From Roseovarius sp. Pro17 (GTDB lineage Bacteria > Pseudomonadota > Alphaproteobacteria > Rhodobacterales > Rhodobacteraceae), in NCBI RefSeq assembly GCF_035599575.1, contig NZ_CP141179.1:3943001-4007000 (forward strand): a stretch of DNA of 64,000 nucleotides, written 5' to 3'. A program made the position numbers and the translations under genes. The notes beneath the pieces were generated by a model. It saw only the letters and a program-made list of their open reading frames with translations. It did not search any database and had not been told where the DNA came from. How positions within the stretch are numbered: position 1 is the first letter of the stretch; each line of letters starts with the position of its first letter. This document shows, one piece after another, positions 47,143 through 54,410 of this stretch.

Positions 47143-48021
47143 TTAACGCAGCTGCGGAATGCCTTCGGAATTTCCGTCAGTTTTTACGGAGTTCAGGGAA
47201 AGTCCTGCAAAGTCAAACAGCTGCGGATCCAACAGGTGCGATGGACGCGCGTTCATCAGCGCGCGAAACATCACTTGGCGGCGCCCCGGGCTGTTCGCCT
47301 CCCAGCCGTCTAGGATCTGCTTGACCTGCTGGCGTTGCAGCCCATCCTGGCTGCCGCACAGATCGCAGGGGATGATTGGATATGCCATGGCGCGCGCGAA
47401 CCGCTCGCAATCTGCCTCGGCCACATGCGCAAGCGGGCGATAGAGGAACAGATCGCCCACCTCGTTGAGCAGCTTTGGCGGCATCGTGGCGAGGCGCCCG
47501 CCATGAAAGAGGTTCATGAAGAACGTCTCAAGGATGTCATCGCGGTGATGGCCCAGAACGACGGCTGAACAGCCCTCTTCACGCGCGACGCGATAGAGAT
47601 TGCCGCGCCGCAGCCGCGAGCAGAGCGCGCAGAAGGTGCGGCCAGCAGGCACTTTGTCGACCACGACGGAATAGGTGTCTCGATACTCGATCCGGTGGGG
47701 CACCTGCATCTTTTTCAGGAATTCAGGCAGGACCGTCGCGGGAAATCCGGGCTGCCCCTGATCTAGGTTGCAGGCCAACAGGTCGACGGGCAGCATACCG
47801 CGCCATTGCAACTCATGCAGGACGGCGAGCAGGGTATAGCTGTCCTTGCCACCTGACAGACACACCAACCATCTGGCGCGCGGCCCCTCGCGATCGACCA
47901 TGCCGTACTGATCCACCGCCTCGCGCGTCAGGCGCACGATCCGCTTGCGCAGCTTGCGGAATTCCGTGCTGCGGGGCGCGCCCTGAAAGAGCGGGTGAAT
48001 TTCGTCGACATCATCCAGCAT
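47143..48021 (-). CDS. ttcA: tRNA 2-thiocytidine(32) synthetase TtcA
   Basis: TtcA thiolates C32 of certain tRNAs using ATP and an Fe-S cluster. The 292-residue protein has the PP-loop SGGKDS (56-61), cysteine motifs [16 protein letters not shown] and [12 protein letters not shown], and [22 protein letters not shown]. The ATG at 48021 is preferred to an upstream TTG. It is divergent from sodC and followed by the EAL gene. Confidence 0.92.
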   Translation of the reverse strand: MLDDVDEIHPLFQGAPRSTEFRKLRKRIVRLTREAVDQYGMVDREGPRARWLVCLSGGKDSYTLLAVLHELQWRGMLPVDLLACNLDQGQPGFPATVLPEFLKKMQVPHRIEYRDTYSVVVDKVPAGRTFCALCSRLRRGNLYRVAREEGCSAVVLGHHRDDILETFFMNLFHGGRLATMPPKLLNEVGDLFLYRPLAHVAEADCERFARAMAYPIIPCDLCGSQDGLQRQQVKQILDGWEANSPGRRQVMFRALMNARPSHLLDPQLFDFAGLSLNSVKTDGNSEGIPQLR

Positions 48022-48093
48022 GGGCAAGCTTTAATTCAGTTGCGCCAATCCGGCAAGGCTGGAACGCAGGGCAGGGTCGCGGCGTTGGCAAGA

Positions 48094-48112
48094 GATATCA
48101 TAAAGTAATATC
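48094..48112. promoter_or_regulatory. AT-rich 19-bp dyad upstream of sodC
   Basis: GATAT (48094-48098) and ATATC (48108-48112) flank nine bases, and ATATCATA occurs twice 13 bases apart, in the only AT-rich stretch of the ttcA-sodC gap. The dyad resembles Fur/Zur-family boxes in size. Regulator identity is inference. Confidence 0.35.
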
Positions 48113-48131
48113 ATAATGCAGGAGAGTTCTT

Positions 48132-48647
48132 ATGACTCGCTTTACTCTGATCGCTGCGACCGCCCTCGTTGGGCTAACAGGCAGTGCCGCAATGGCTCAG
48201 GATGCTGGCGCGATGGCAATGCTCAAGACCGCCGACGGCCAGGATGCTGGCCATGTCAGAATTTCGGAGGGGTGGAACGGCACGCTGTTTCAGGCTGAGT
48301 TGAAGGGGCTTAGCCCGGGCTGGCACAGCTTTCATGTGCATGAGGTGGGGTCGTGCGAGGATGGCTTTGACGCGGCTGGCGATCACTATGCGCCAGATGG
48401 AAACGGGCACGGCCTGACGGCCGAGGATGGCCCCCATGCGGGCGATCTGCCGAATATCTACGTCAATGATAATGGCGAGGCCAAGGCGGATTTCTACAGC
48501 AGACGGCTAAGCGTTGCAGGCGAAAAGGCGCCTTTGATGGACGATGATGGATCCGCCATCGTGATTCATGAGAACCCCGACAGCTACCAGACCGACGCGG
48601 ATGCAGGCGGGCGGGTGGCCTGCGGAGTGGTCTCTCAGACCAAATAA
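48132..48647 (+). CDS. sodC: periplasmic Cu,Zn superoxide dismutase
   Basis: SodC disproportionates superoxide in the periplasm. The 171-residue precursor has a signal peptide (to AMA, residue 22) and all metal ligands in place: HVH (His68, His70), GDHYAP (His85 bridge), NGHG (His93), PHAGDLPN (His102, Asp105) and IHENPDSY (His146), with the Cys75-Cys164 disulfide pair. GGAGAG precedes the ATG. It is transcribed against its neighbours between yidD and ttcA, splitting the usual rnpA-yidD-yidC order. Confidence 0.95.
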   Translation: MTRFTLIAATALVGLTGSAAMAQDAGAMAMLKTADGQDAGHVRISEGWNGTLFQAELKGLSPGWHSFHVHEVGSCEDGFDAAGDHYAPDGNGHGLTAEDGPHAGDLPNIYVNDNGEAKADFYSRRLSVAGEKAPLMDDDGSAIVIHENPDSYQTDADAGGRVACGVVSQTK

Positions 48648-48655
48648 GGGCGCGG

Positions 48656-48877
48656 TCAGTCCGGCACGTTGTCGATGCCAGACCCGCCCCAAGGGTGGCA
48701 CCGTGCAATCCGGCGAAGCGTCAGCCATGCGCCGCGCAGACCGCCGTGGCGCTCCAACGCCTCAAGCGCATAGGCACTGCAAGTGGGCTGAAAGCGGCAG
48801 CCATGGCCGACCCACGGGCTGAATAGCAGGCGATAACCGCGCACGGGCAGCGAGAATATCCACGCCAGCGGCGTCAT
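48656..48877 (-). CDS. yidD: membrane protein insertion efficiency factor YidD
   Basis: A 73-residue protein aiding YidC-dependent insertion: [48 protein letters not shown], with the three conserved Cys and an amphipathic N-terminus. Its ATG overlaps the rnpA stop (ATGA). It is convergent with sodC, whose stop is nine bases away. Confidence 0.95.
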   Translation of the reverse strand: MTPLAWIFSLPVRGYRLLFSPWVGHGCRFQPTCSAYALEALERHGGLRGAWLTLRRIARCHPWGGSGIDNVPD

Positions 48878-49326
48878 TTCCCTGACCCGTGCAGCTTGCG
48901 CAGGGCATAGGTCAGATCACCCTTGAGCGCCTCGAAGGGGCGCGCTGCCGTCGCACCTGCCCGCCCGATCAGAACATAGTCCCATCCCGGCAGAGCGTGC
49001 TGAGGCAGCACAGCGCGCGCAGCCTCGCGCAGGCGGCGCTTGGCCCGGTTGCGGGCGACGGCGTTGCCGACCTTCTTTGAGCAGGTGAATCCGACACGGA
49101 TGCCACTGTGTGGCTCACCGTCGCGGCGTTTGCGCGCCTGCACCATCATTGAGGATGTGCCCTGACGCATGGCGCGGGCCGCTTGCAGGAAATCCTTGCG
49201 GGTCTTGAGAACGGTCAGGGAATTACCAACCTCTGACCGCATTTCTGTTTGAGGATCCTTCAGACATGACGAAACCGCCGATGGCGTCGTCCCGGTCTGG
49301 TGATCGGGGGCCTTCGGCGGTGTCAT
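48874..49326 (-). CDS. rnpA: ribonuclease P protein component
   Basis: RnpA assists the RNase P RNA in maturing tRNA 5' ends. The conserved core is [25 protein letters not shown]-type [23 protein letters not shown] (the RNR motif) and [24 protein letters not shown]. The start at 49326, 24 bases after rpmH, gives 150 residues with a roughly 45-residue variable N-terminus; a start at 49242 is possible. It lies between rpmH and yidD in the classical order. Confidence 0.93.
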   Translation of the reverse strand: MTPPKAPDHQTGTTPSAVSSCLKDPQTEMRSEVGNSLTVLKTRKDFLQAARAMRQGTSSMMVQARKRRDGEPHSGIRVGFTCSKKVGNAVARNRAKRRLREAARAVLPQHALPGWDYVLIGRAGATAARPFEALKGDLTYALRKLHGSGK

Positions 49327-49349
49327 GTCGTCGTCCAGTCGGCTGGCGC

Positions 49350-49484
49350 TTATGCGCTCAGCGACTTGCGGCCGCGGGCGCGGCGCGCGTTCAAAATCTT
49401 GCGGCCGGCCTTGGTGGCCATGCGCGAACGAAAACCGTGGCGCCGCTTGCGAACCAGGTTCGAGGGTTGAAAGGTGCGTTTCAT
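49350..49484 (-). CDS. rpmH: 50S ribosomal protein L34
   Basis: A 44-residue basic protein, [19 protein letters not shown] followed by [19 protein letters not shown], identical in pattern to L34 across bacteria. It is the first gene of the rpmH-rnpA-yidD operon, behind a strong promoter about 80 bases upstream. The ATG at 49484 is fixed by the universal MKRTFQPS start. Confidence 0.98.
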   Translation of the reverse strand: MKRTFQPSNLVRKRRHGFRSRMATKAGRKILNARRARGRKSLSA

Positions 49485-49561
49485 CGCTCCGTCTCCAAAT
49501 TTGTGCGGATAGGCGCGAGATTGAGGAATCACGCAGATATCCGGATATATCCGAAGTCCGG

Positions 49562-49590
49562 TCTATAGTAGGCGCTTTTGCCCAAGTCAA
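49562..49590 (-). promoter_or_regulatory. rpmH operon promoter
   Basis: On the reverse strand TTGACT (49590-49585) and TATAGA (49567-49562) are exactly 17 bases apart, a near-consensus sigma-70 promoter. A 12-bp palindrome ATATCCGGATAT (49548-49537) lies in the early transcribed leader. Confidence 0.75.
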
Positions 49591-49782
49591 ACCCCGCCCG
49601 ACCACTTATTGCAACAATTGCGCGCCGCAGTTCGGTGCGGGTGTTACAGGATGGGCCTCTGCCGCCCGAAAGCCCCCTGCGCAGGTCACATGCGATCAAC
49701 GCCGCGTGATACGGCTATCCAGAGCGGCATGGACCCGTCATCTAGGGTGGAGCGCCGCAACCTTCAGGAAGGCAGACCGCAT

Positions 49783-50529
49783 ATGGCGAAGGCCACGCAG
49801 ACCAAGCAGGACCCCGCGCGCAAGCATCCAGTGCTGCGCCACGCGCCATTGGCGTTGATCGTGCTGGTCGCCGCCATCGGCGCGTTCACCCTGCGCGACT
49901 ACCTAAGTTTCGACACGCTGCGCGACAATCGCGAGGCGCTGCTGGCGTTTCGCGATACGCATTTCGTCGTGATGGTCGCGGGGTTCGTCGCGATCTATTT
50001 CACCATCGTAGCCTTTTCGCTGCCCGGCGCGGCAGTTGCGTCGGTGACGGGCGGCTTTCTGTTCGGCATCATTTGGGGAACGACATTCAACGTGATCGCC
50101 GCCTCATTGGGCGCCACGGCTATATTTCAGGCCGCGCGCATGGGGCTGGGCAAATCGTTGGCCGCAAGGATGGATGCCAGCGAAGGCACGTTAAAGCGGA
50201 TCAAGGACGGGCTGAACCAGAATGAGATCAGCGTGCTGTTCCTATTGCGCCTCGTGCCTGCGGTGCCGTTCTTTGTCGCCAATCTGCTGCCTGCGCTGGT
50301 GGGCGTCAAATTCCGCAACTTTGTGCTGACTACCTTTGTCGGGATCATTCCCGGCGCGTTGGTGTTCACTTGGATTGGCGTTGGCCTGGGCGAAGTGTTC
50401 GATCGCGGGGGCAGCCCGGACCTTAGCCTATTGTGGGAGCCTCAGGTGATCGGCCCCCTCTTGGCTCTGAGCGCGCTGGCCGCATTGCCGATATTGATAA
50501 AGGCCGTGCGCGGCAAAAAGGATATTTAG
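49783..50529 (+). CDS. TVP38/TMEM64 family membrane protein
   Basis: A 248-residue DedA-superfamily (SNARE-associated/VTT domain) membrane protein: a basic N-terminus, helix at about 30-45, then AFSLPGAAVASVTGGFLFG, LFLLRLVPAVPFFVANLLPALVGV and FVGIIPGALVFTWIGVGLGEVF. Eukaryotic relatives scramble lipids; bacterial ones are linked to lipid or ion homeostasis. AGGAAGG supports ATG 49783. Three bases separate it from the flavoprotein gene, and fusions of these two families are known in other bacteria. Confidence 0.9.
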   Translation: MAKATQTKQDPARKHPVLRHAPLALIVLVAAIGAFTLRDYLSFDTLRDNREALLAFRDTHFVVMVAGFVAIYFTIVAFSLPGAAVASVTGGFLFGIIWGTTFNVIAASLGATAIFQAARMGLGKSLAARMDASEGTLKRIKDGLNQNEISVLFLLRLVPAVPFFVANLLPALVGVKFRNFVLTTFVGIIPGALVFTWIGVGLGEVFDRGGSPDLSLLWEPQVIGPLLALSALAALPILIKAVRGKKDI

Positions 50530-50532
50530 CGA

Positions 50533-51951
50533 ATGAAACGTATTGAGACGGATATTCTGGTCATCGGCGCCGGATCGGGGGGCCTTTCGGTCGCGTCCGG
50601 CGCGGTCCAGATGGGCGCGCGCGTCGTCTTGCTGGAGGGGCACAAGATGGGCGGCGATTGCCTGAACTACGGCTGCGTTCCGTCCAAGGCGCTGATCGCA
50701 TCGGGTAAGGCGGCCTATGCACAGGCCCATGCGTCGCAATATGGCGTCGCCGATGTGGTGCCCGACGTCGATTATGCGGCTGCCAAGGATCACGTCGCGG
50801 ATGTGATCGCCACCATCGCGCCCAACGACAGCGTCGAGCGGTTCGAGGGGCTGGGCGTTCAGGTCATCAGCGAATATGGCGAATTCATCTCGGACACCGA
50901 GGTGCAGGCAGGTGATACCGTTATAAAGGCCCGCCGCATCGTGATTGCCACAGGCTCCAGCCCGCTGGTGCCGCCGATCCCCGGCTTGGACAAGGTGCCG
51001 TATCTGACTAACGAGACACTGTTTGATCTGCGCGAGCGGCCCGATCACCTGTTGATCGTCGGCGGCGGCCCCATCGGCATGGAAATGGCTCAGGCGCATC
51101 GGCGGCTGGGCTGCAAGGTAACGGTCATCCAGGGCTCCAAGGTGCTGGCCAATGACGATCCCGAGACAGTCGCTATCGTGATGGATACCTTGCGCGAAGA
51201 GGGCGTCGAGATCGCCGAGGGTGCGCTTGCCGCCGAAATACGCGGCAAGGCCGGCGCAATTGAGGTCAAGACTAAGGATGGGCGGATATTCAAGGGCTCG
51301 CACCTGCTGATAGCCGTTGGACGCAAGAGTAATGTGGACCGGCTGAACCTGGACCGGGCGGGGATCGAAACCACGAAACGCGGAATCAAAGTGGATGATC
51401 GGCTGAAAACCACCAATTCCCGCGTCTATGCCATCGGCGACGTCGCCGGTGGGCTGCAATTCACCCATGTCGCGGGCTATCATGCGGGCATCGTCATCCG
51501 CTCGGCTGTGCTGGGCCTGCCTGCAAAGGCTAAAACCAGCCACATCCCATGGACAACCTACACCGCGCCCGAACTGGCACAGGTCGGCATGACCGAGGCC
51601 GAGGCGCGGGAGGCACATGGCGACAAACCGGAGGTCGTGCGCTTTGAATACGAGGACAACGACCGCGCCATCGCGGAGCGCAAGACAAAGGGCCTGATCA
51701 AGGTCATGGTCTTGCGCGGTCGCCCCATCGGCGCGTCCATCGTCGGCGCGCAGGCGGGCGAGTTGATCGGCCTGTGGGCATTGGCACTGGCAAACGACAT
51801 GAAGATGAGCCAGATTGCGGCCATGGTCGCCCCCTATCCAACCATCGGCGAAGTTAACAAGCGTGCCGCCGGCGCCTATTTCAGCCCGCGCCTCTTTGAT
51901 AGCGTCTGGGTCAAACGCGCCGTGCGCGCAGTCCAGAGATGGCTGCCGTGA
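50533..51951 (+). CDS. mercuric-reductase-like pyridine nucleotide-disulfide oxidoreductase
   Basis: A 472-residue FAD protein: VIGAGSGGLSVASGAVQMGA (FAD), GGDCLNYGCVPSKALIASGK with the redox disulfide, LIVGGGPIGMEMAQAHRRLG (NAD(P)), YAIGDVAGG and a C-terminal dimerisation domain (WTTYTAPELAQVGMTEAEA). It resembles MerA/lipoamide dehydrogenase but has no N-terminal HMA domain and no C-terminal CC pair, so mercury is unlikely to be the substrate. It is coupled to the TVP38 gene and followed by a histidine kinase. Confidence 0.9.
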   Translation: MKRIETDILVIGAGSGGLSVASGAVQMGARVVLLEGHKMGGDCLNYGCVPSKALIASGKAAYAQAHASQYGVADVVPDVDYAAAKDHVADVIATIAPNDSVERFEGLGVQVISEYGEFISDTEVQAGDTVIKARRIVIATGSSPLVPPIPGLDKVPYLTNETLFDLRERPDHLLIVGGGPIGMEMAQAHRRLGCKVTVIQGSKVLANDDPETVAIVMDTLREEGVEIAEGALAAEIRGKAGAIEVKTKDGRIFKGSHLLIAVGRKSNVDRLNLDRAGIETTKRGIKVDDRLKTTNSRVYAIGDVAGGLQFTHVAGYHAGIVIRSAVLGLPAKAKTSHIPWTTYTAPELAQVGMTEAEAREAHGDKPEVVRFEYEDNDRAIAERKTKGLIKVMVLRGRPIGASIVGAQAGELIGLWALALANDMKMSQIAAMVAPYPTIGEVNKRAAGAYFSPRLFDSVWVKRAVRAVQRWLP

Positions 51952-51973
51952 CAGGCGGGGGGCAGGGTGCCGC

Positions 51974-53353
51974 ATGAACTCGCTCTCGGGCCGCTTCCTG
52001 ATCCTTACGGCGATCTTTGTGATGCTGGCCGAAGTGCTGATCTTTGTGCCGTCCATCGCGCGGTTCCGCGAAGATTTCCTGCTGTCGCGGCTGGAGCGGG
52101 CGCAGATTGCGTCACTGGCCCGGCTGGCTGGCGATGAAATCAGCCCCGATCTTGAAGACGAATTGCTGATCAATGCGGGCGTCTTTAACGTGGTGCTGCG
52201 GCGCAACGATGCGCGTCAGTTGGTGCTGTCTTCGCCACTGCCCTCGCCCATCGCAGCCACCTATGATTTGCGCGATGCAGGCGCGTTCGAGCTGATGCGC
52301 GACGCGCTGTCACGGCTGTGGCACGCCGAGGATCAGGTAGTGCGCGTCATCGGCTCGCCCGTGCGCAGCGCCGGTATGCTGATCGAGGTCACCATGGAGA
52401 CAGGGACGCTGCGCATGGCGATGATCGACTATGGTCTGCGTATTCTGCTGCTCTCCGCCGTCATCTCGATCATCACTGCCGTGCTGCTGTTTCTGGCCGT
52501 GCGCGTGTTTCTGGTGCGCCCCATCAGCCGCGTCGTCGGCTCGATGAAGGCCTATGCCAGTGCGCCCGAGGACGCGCGCGGCGTCATCGCCCCCAGTTCG
52601 ACCATAACCGAGCTGCGCGAGGCCGAAGAGACGCTGGCCCTGATGCAGACCCAACTGACCGGCGCCCTGCGCCAAAAGGAACGCTTGGCGGGTCTGGGCG
52701 GCGCAGTGGCCAAGGTCAGCCATGATCTGCGCAACATCCTGACGTCGGCGCAGCTCTTTACCGACCGGCTTGAGACGTCCGAGGATCCGATGGTCAAGCG
52801 GATGGCGCCCAAGCTGGTCAATTCCATCACCCGCGCCGTGAACCTCTGCGAATCGACGCTGGCTTACGGCAAGGCCGAAGAGCCCGCGCCGCGCCTGTCG
52901 CGCTTTGCCCTGCTGGACATTGTGACCGACGTCATCGACAGCGAACGGCTATCTGCCGGGGACGCAGACATCAGCTTTTCCGAGGACGTGCGCCCCGGAT
53001 TCCAGCTGCGCGCTGATCCCGAGCAGCTTTACCGCGTGATCGCGAACCTCGTGCGCAACGCGCGTCAGGCTATCGTGACCAGCGGCACGCCCGGCGAGAT
53101 CAACGTGCAGGCGGATGAGACCGACGAGGCCGTGACGATCCGCATCTCCGACACTGGCCCCGGCCTGCCGCCCAAGGCGCGCGAACACCTCTTTACGCCC
53201 TTCCAAGGCGGCGCGACCAAGGGTGGTTCGGGCCTCGGCCTCACGATTTCGTTCGAACTGGTCCGCGGCCATGGCGGCACATTGGCGCTAGAGCATACAG
53301 GGCCAGACGGCACATCGTTTCTGATCACGCTACCCAAGGGCGATCTGACCTGA
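51974..53353 (+). CDS. sensor histidine kinase without adjacent response regulator
   Basis: A 459-residue membrane kinase with helix 1 (about 8-28), a periplasmic sensor of about 130 residues, helix 2 (155-180), a HAMP-like linker starting VRPISRVV, the phosphoacceptor AKVSHDLRNILTSAQLF (His250) and a HATPase domain with NLVRNARQAI, DTGPGLPP and GGSGLGLTISFEL. No response regulator gene lies next to it. It begins 22 bases after the flavoprotein gene and is likely in the same transcript. Confidence 0.92.
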   Translation: MNSLSGRFLILTAIFVMLAEVLIFVPSIARFREDFLLSRLERAQIASLARLAGDEISPDLEDELLINAGVFNVVLRRNDARQLVLSSPLPSPIAATYDLRDAGAFELMRDALSRLWHAEDQVVRVIGSPVRSAGMLIEVTMETGTLRMAMIDYGLRILLLSAVISIITAVLLFLAVRVFLVRPISRVVGSMKAYASAPEDARGVIAPSSTITELREAEETLALMQTQLTGALRQKERLAGLGGAVAKVSHDLRNILTSAQLFTDRLETSEDPMVKRMAPKLVNSITRAVNLCESTLAYGKAEEPAPRLSRFALLDIVTDVIDSERLSAGDADISFSEDVRPGFQLRADPEQLYRVIANLVRNARQAIVTSGTPGEINVQADETDEAVTIRISDTGPGLPPKAREHLFTPFQGGATKGGSGLGLTISFELVRGHGGTLALEHTGPDGTSFLITLPKGDLT

Positions 53354-53415
53354 CATCAGTTTCTACCAAGCCCCCCTTGCAAAGCCCGAGCGCAGCCGCT
53401 AATTGCTGCCCGCGT

Positions 53416-53492
53416 GGACCGATAGCTCAGCTGGATAGAGTACCTGACTACGAATCAGGGGGTCGGGGGTTCGAATCCTCCTCGGTCCGCCA
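53416..53492 (+). tRNA. tRNA-Arg (anticodon ACG)
   Basis: A complete cloverleaf. Acceptor arms GGACCGA (53416-53422) and TCGGTCC (53482-53488) pair fully; the D arm contains AGCTCAGCTGGATAGAG; the anticodon stem CCTGA/TCAGG encloses CTACGAA, giving ACG (A34 read as inosine, decoding CGN); the T arm contains GGTTCGAATCC. The CCA end is encoded. It marks the border between the compact core and the mobile-element region and is the probable integration site. Confidence 0.97.
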
Positions 53493-53633
53493 TAATTTCC
53501 CCCTCAAAATACAGCTAACTCACTGAAATTAAAGGTAATACATACCTTTCCTGCGCTTTGGCTCCCGCTGCCGGCATGACAAATTGCATGACATTGGTTT
53601 GTAAGTGCGAAGCCGAGGGGATGGGGTTTCGCG

Positions 53634-54410
53634 ATGCAAAAAGACTTGAAGCTGACCAACCGACGCGGTGTCTGGTACCTTGTGCGGCGCATCCCCAAGC
53701 GGTTTGAGACGGTCGAGACCCGTAAGCGTATTGTGTCAATCTCACTTGAAACAGATTCTCATCGGTTGGCACGGGATAAGGCGGCGGGCGCTTGGCAGGC
53801 GCAACTTGAACATTGGCAAGCCAGACTTGATGGGCGGTCCGCTGATGCCCGTTTGGCTTATGAGGCAGTCCGTAAGGTAGCACAGGGACGGGGCTACAAC
53901 TATCTTCCGGTGTCACGGGTTGCGAATCTTCCTGACGACACGTTGTTGAATCGGATAGATGCCATCACGGAAACCGACGGCAGCGTCGATCAGATCGAAG
54001 TCAAAGCCTTGATGGGAACGGTCGAAGATCCACCGCTCCTTATGTCCGAGATCTGGGAGGAGTTTTACAAGTTGACGCCGGATCGGAGGTTGGGGAAATC
54101 CTTCGACCAGATAAGAAAGTGGAAAAGCCCATTTGAGCGGGCGCTAAACCGCTGGATTGACGTAAACGGTGATGGGGCATTGACGGCGATCAGGCGGGAC
54201 GACTTTCTATCCTTCCGGTCGTTCTGGATCGAAAAAGTCGATCTTGAGGACCGTTCCAACAATACGGCGAACAAGGACTTTGATAAACTCACCAACGCAT
54301 TTTACACGGTGATTGACGGTTTGGGGATGGAGTTGGTTTTGCCCGTCCCGAAGCGCAATTGGCGACTGCCGAAAGCCGACCCAGTCTCGCCGCCGCCCGT
54401 GCTGACGTAG
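53634..54410 (+). pseudogene. truncated phage/island tyrosine integrase (N-terminal part)
   Basis: The first about 235 residues match the N-terminal and core-binding regions of Rhodobacteraceae tyrosine recombinases: LTNRRGVWYLVRRIPKRF, ISLETDSHRLARDKAAGAWQ and a SAM-like bundle with SFDQIRKWKSPFERALNRW. The catalytic domain (Arg, HxxR, Tyr) is missing. The last about 20 residues are read from DNA antisense to the relaxase 3' end, so the gene was cut near 54340. It starts 142 bases after tRNA-Arg in the same direction, as for island integrases. It should be inactive. Confidence 0.85.

Noticed and set aside
50533..51951. Functional mercuric reductase
   Set aside because: No HMA domain, no C-terminal vicinal cysteines and no merR/merT/merP neighbours; only the general disulfide oxidoreductase fold is supported.
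50428..52206. 592-codon open frame on the minus strand opposite the TVP38-flavoprotein genes
   Set aside because: Antisense shadow of three conserved genes; composition is atypical and no motif is visible.
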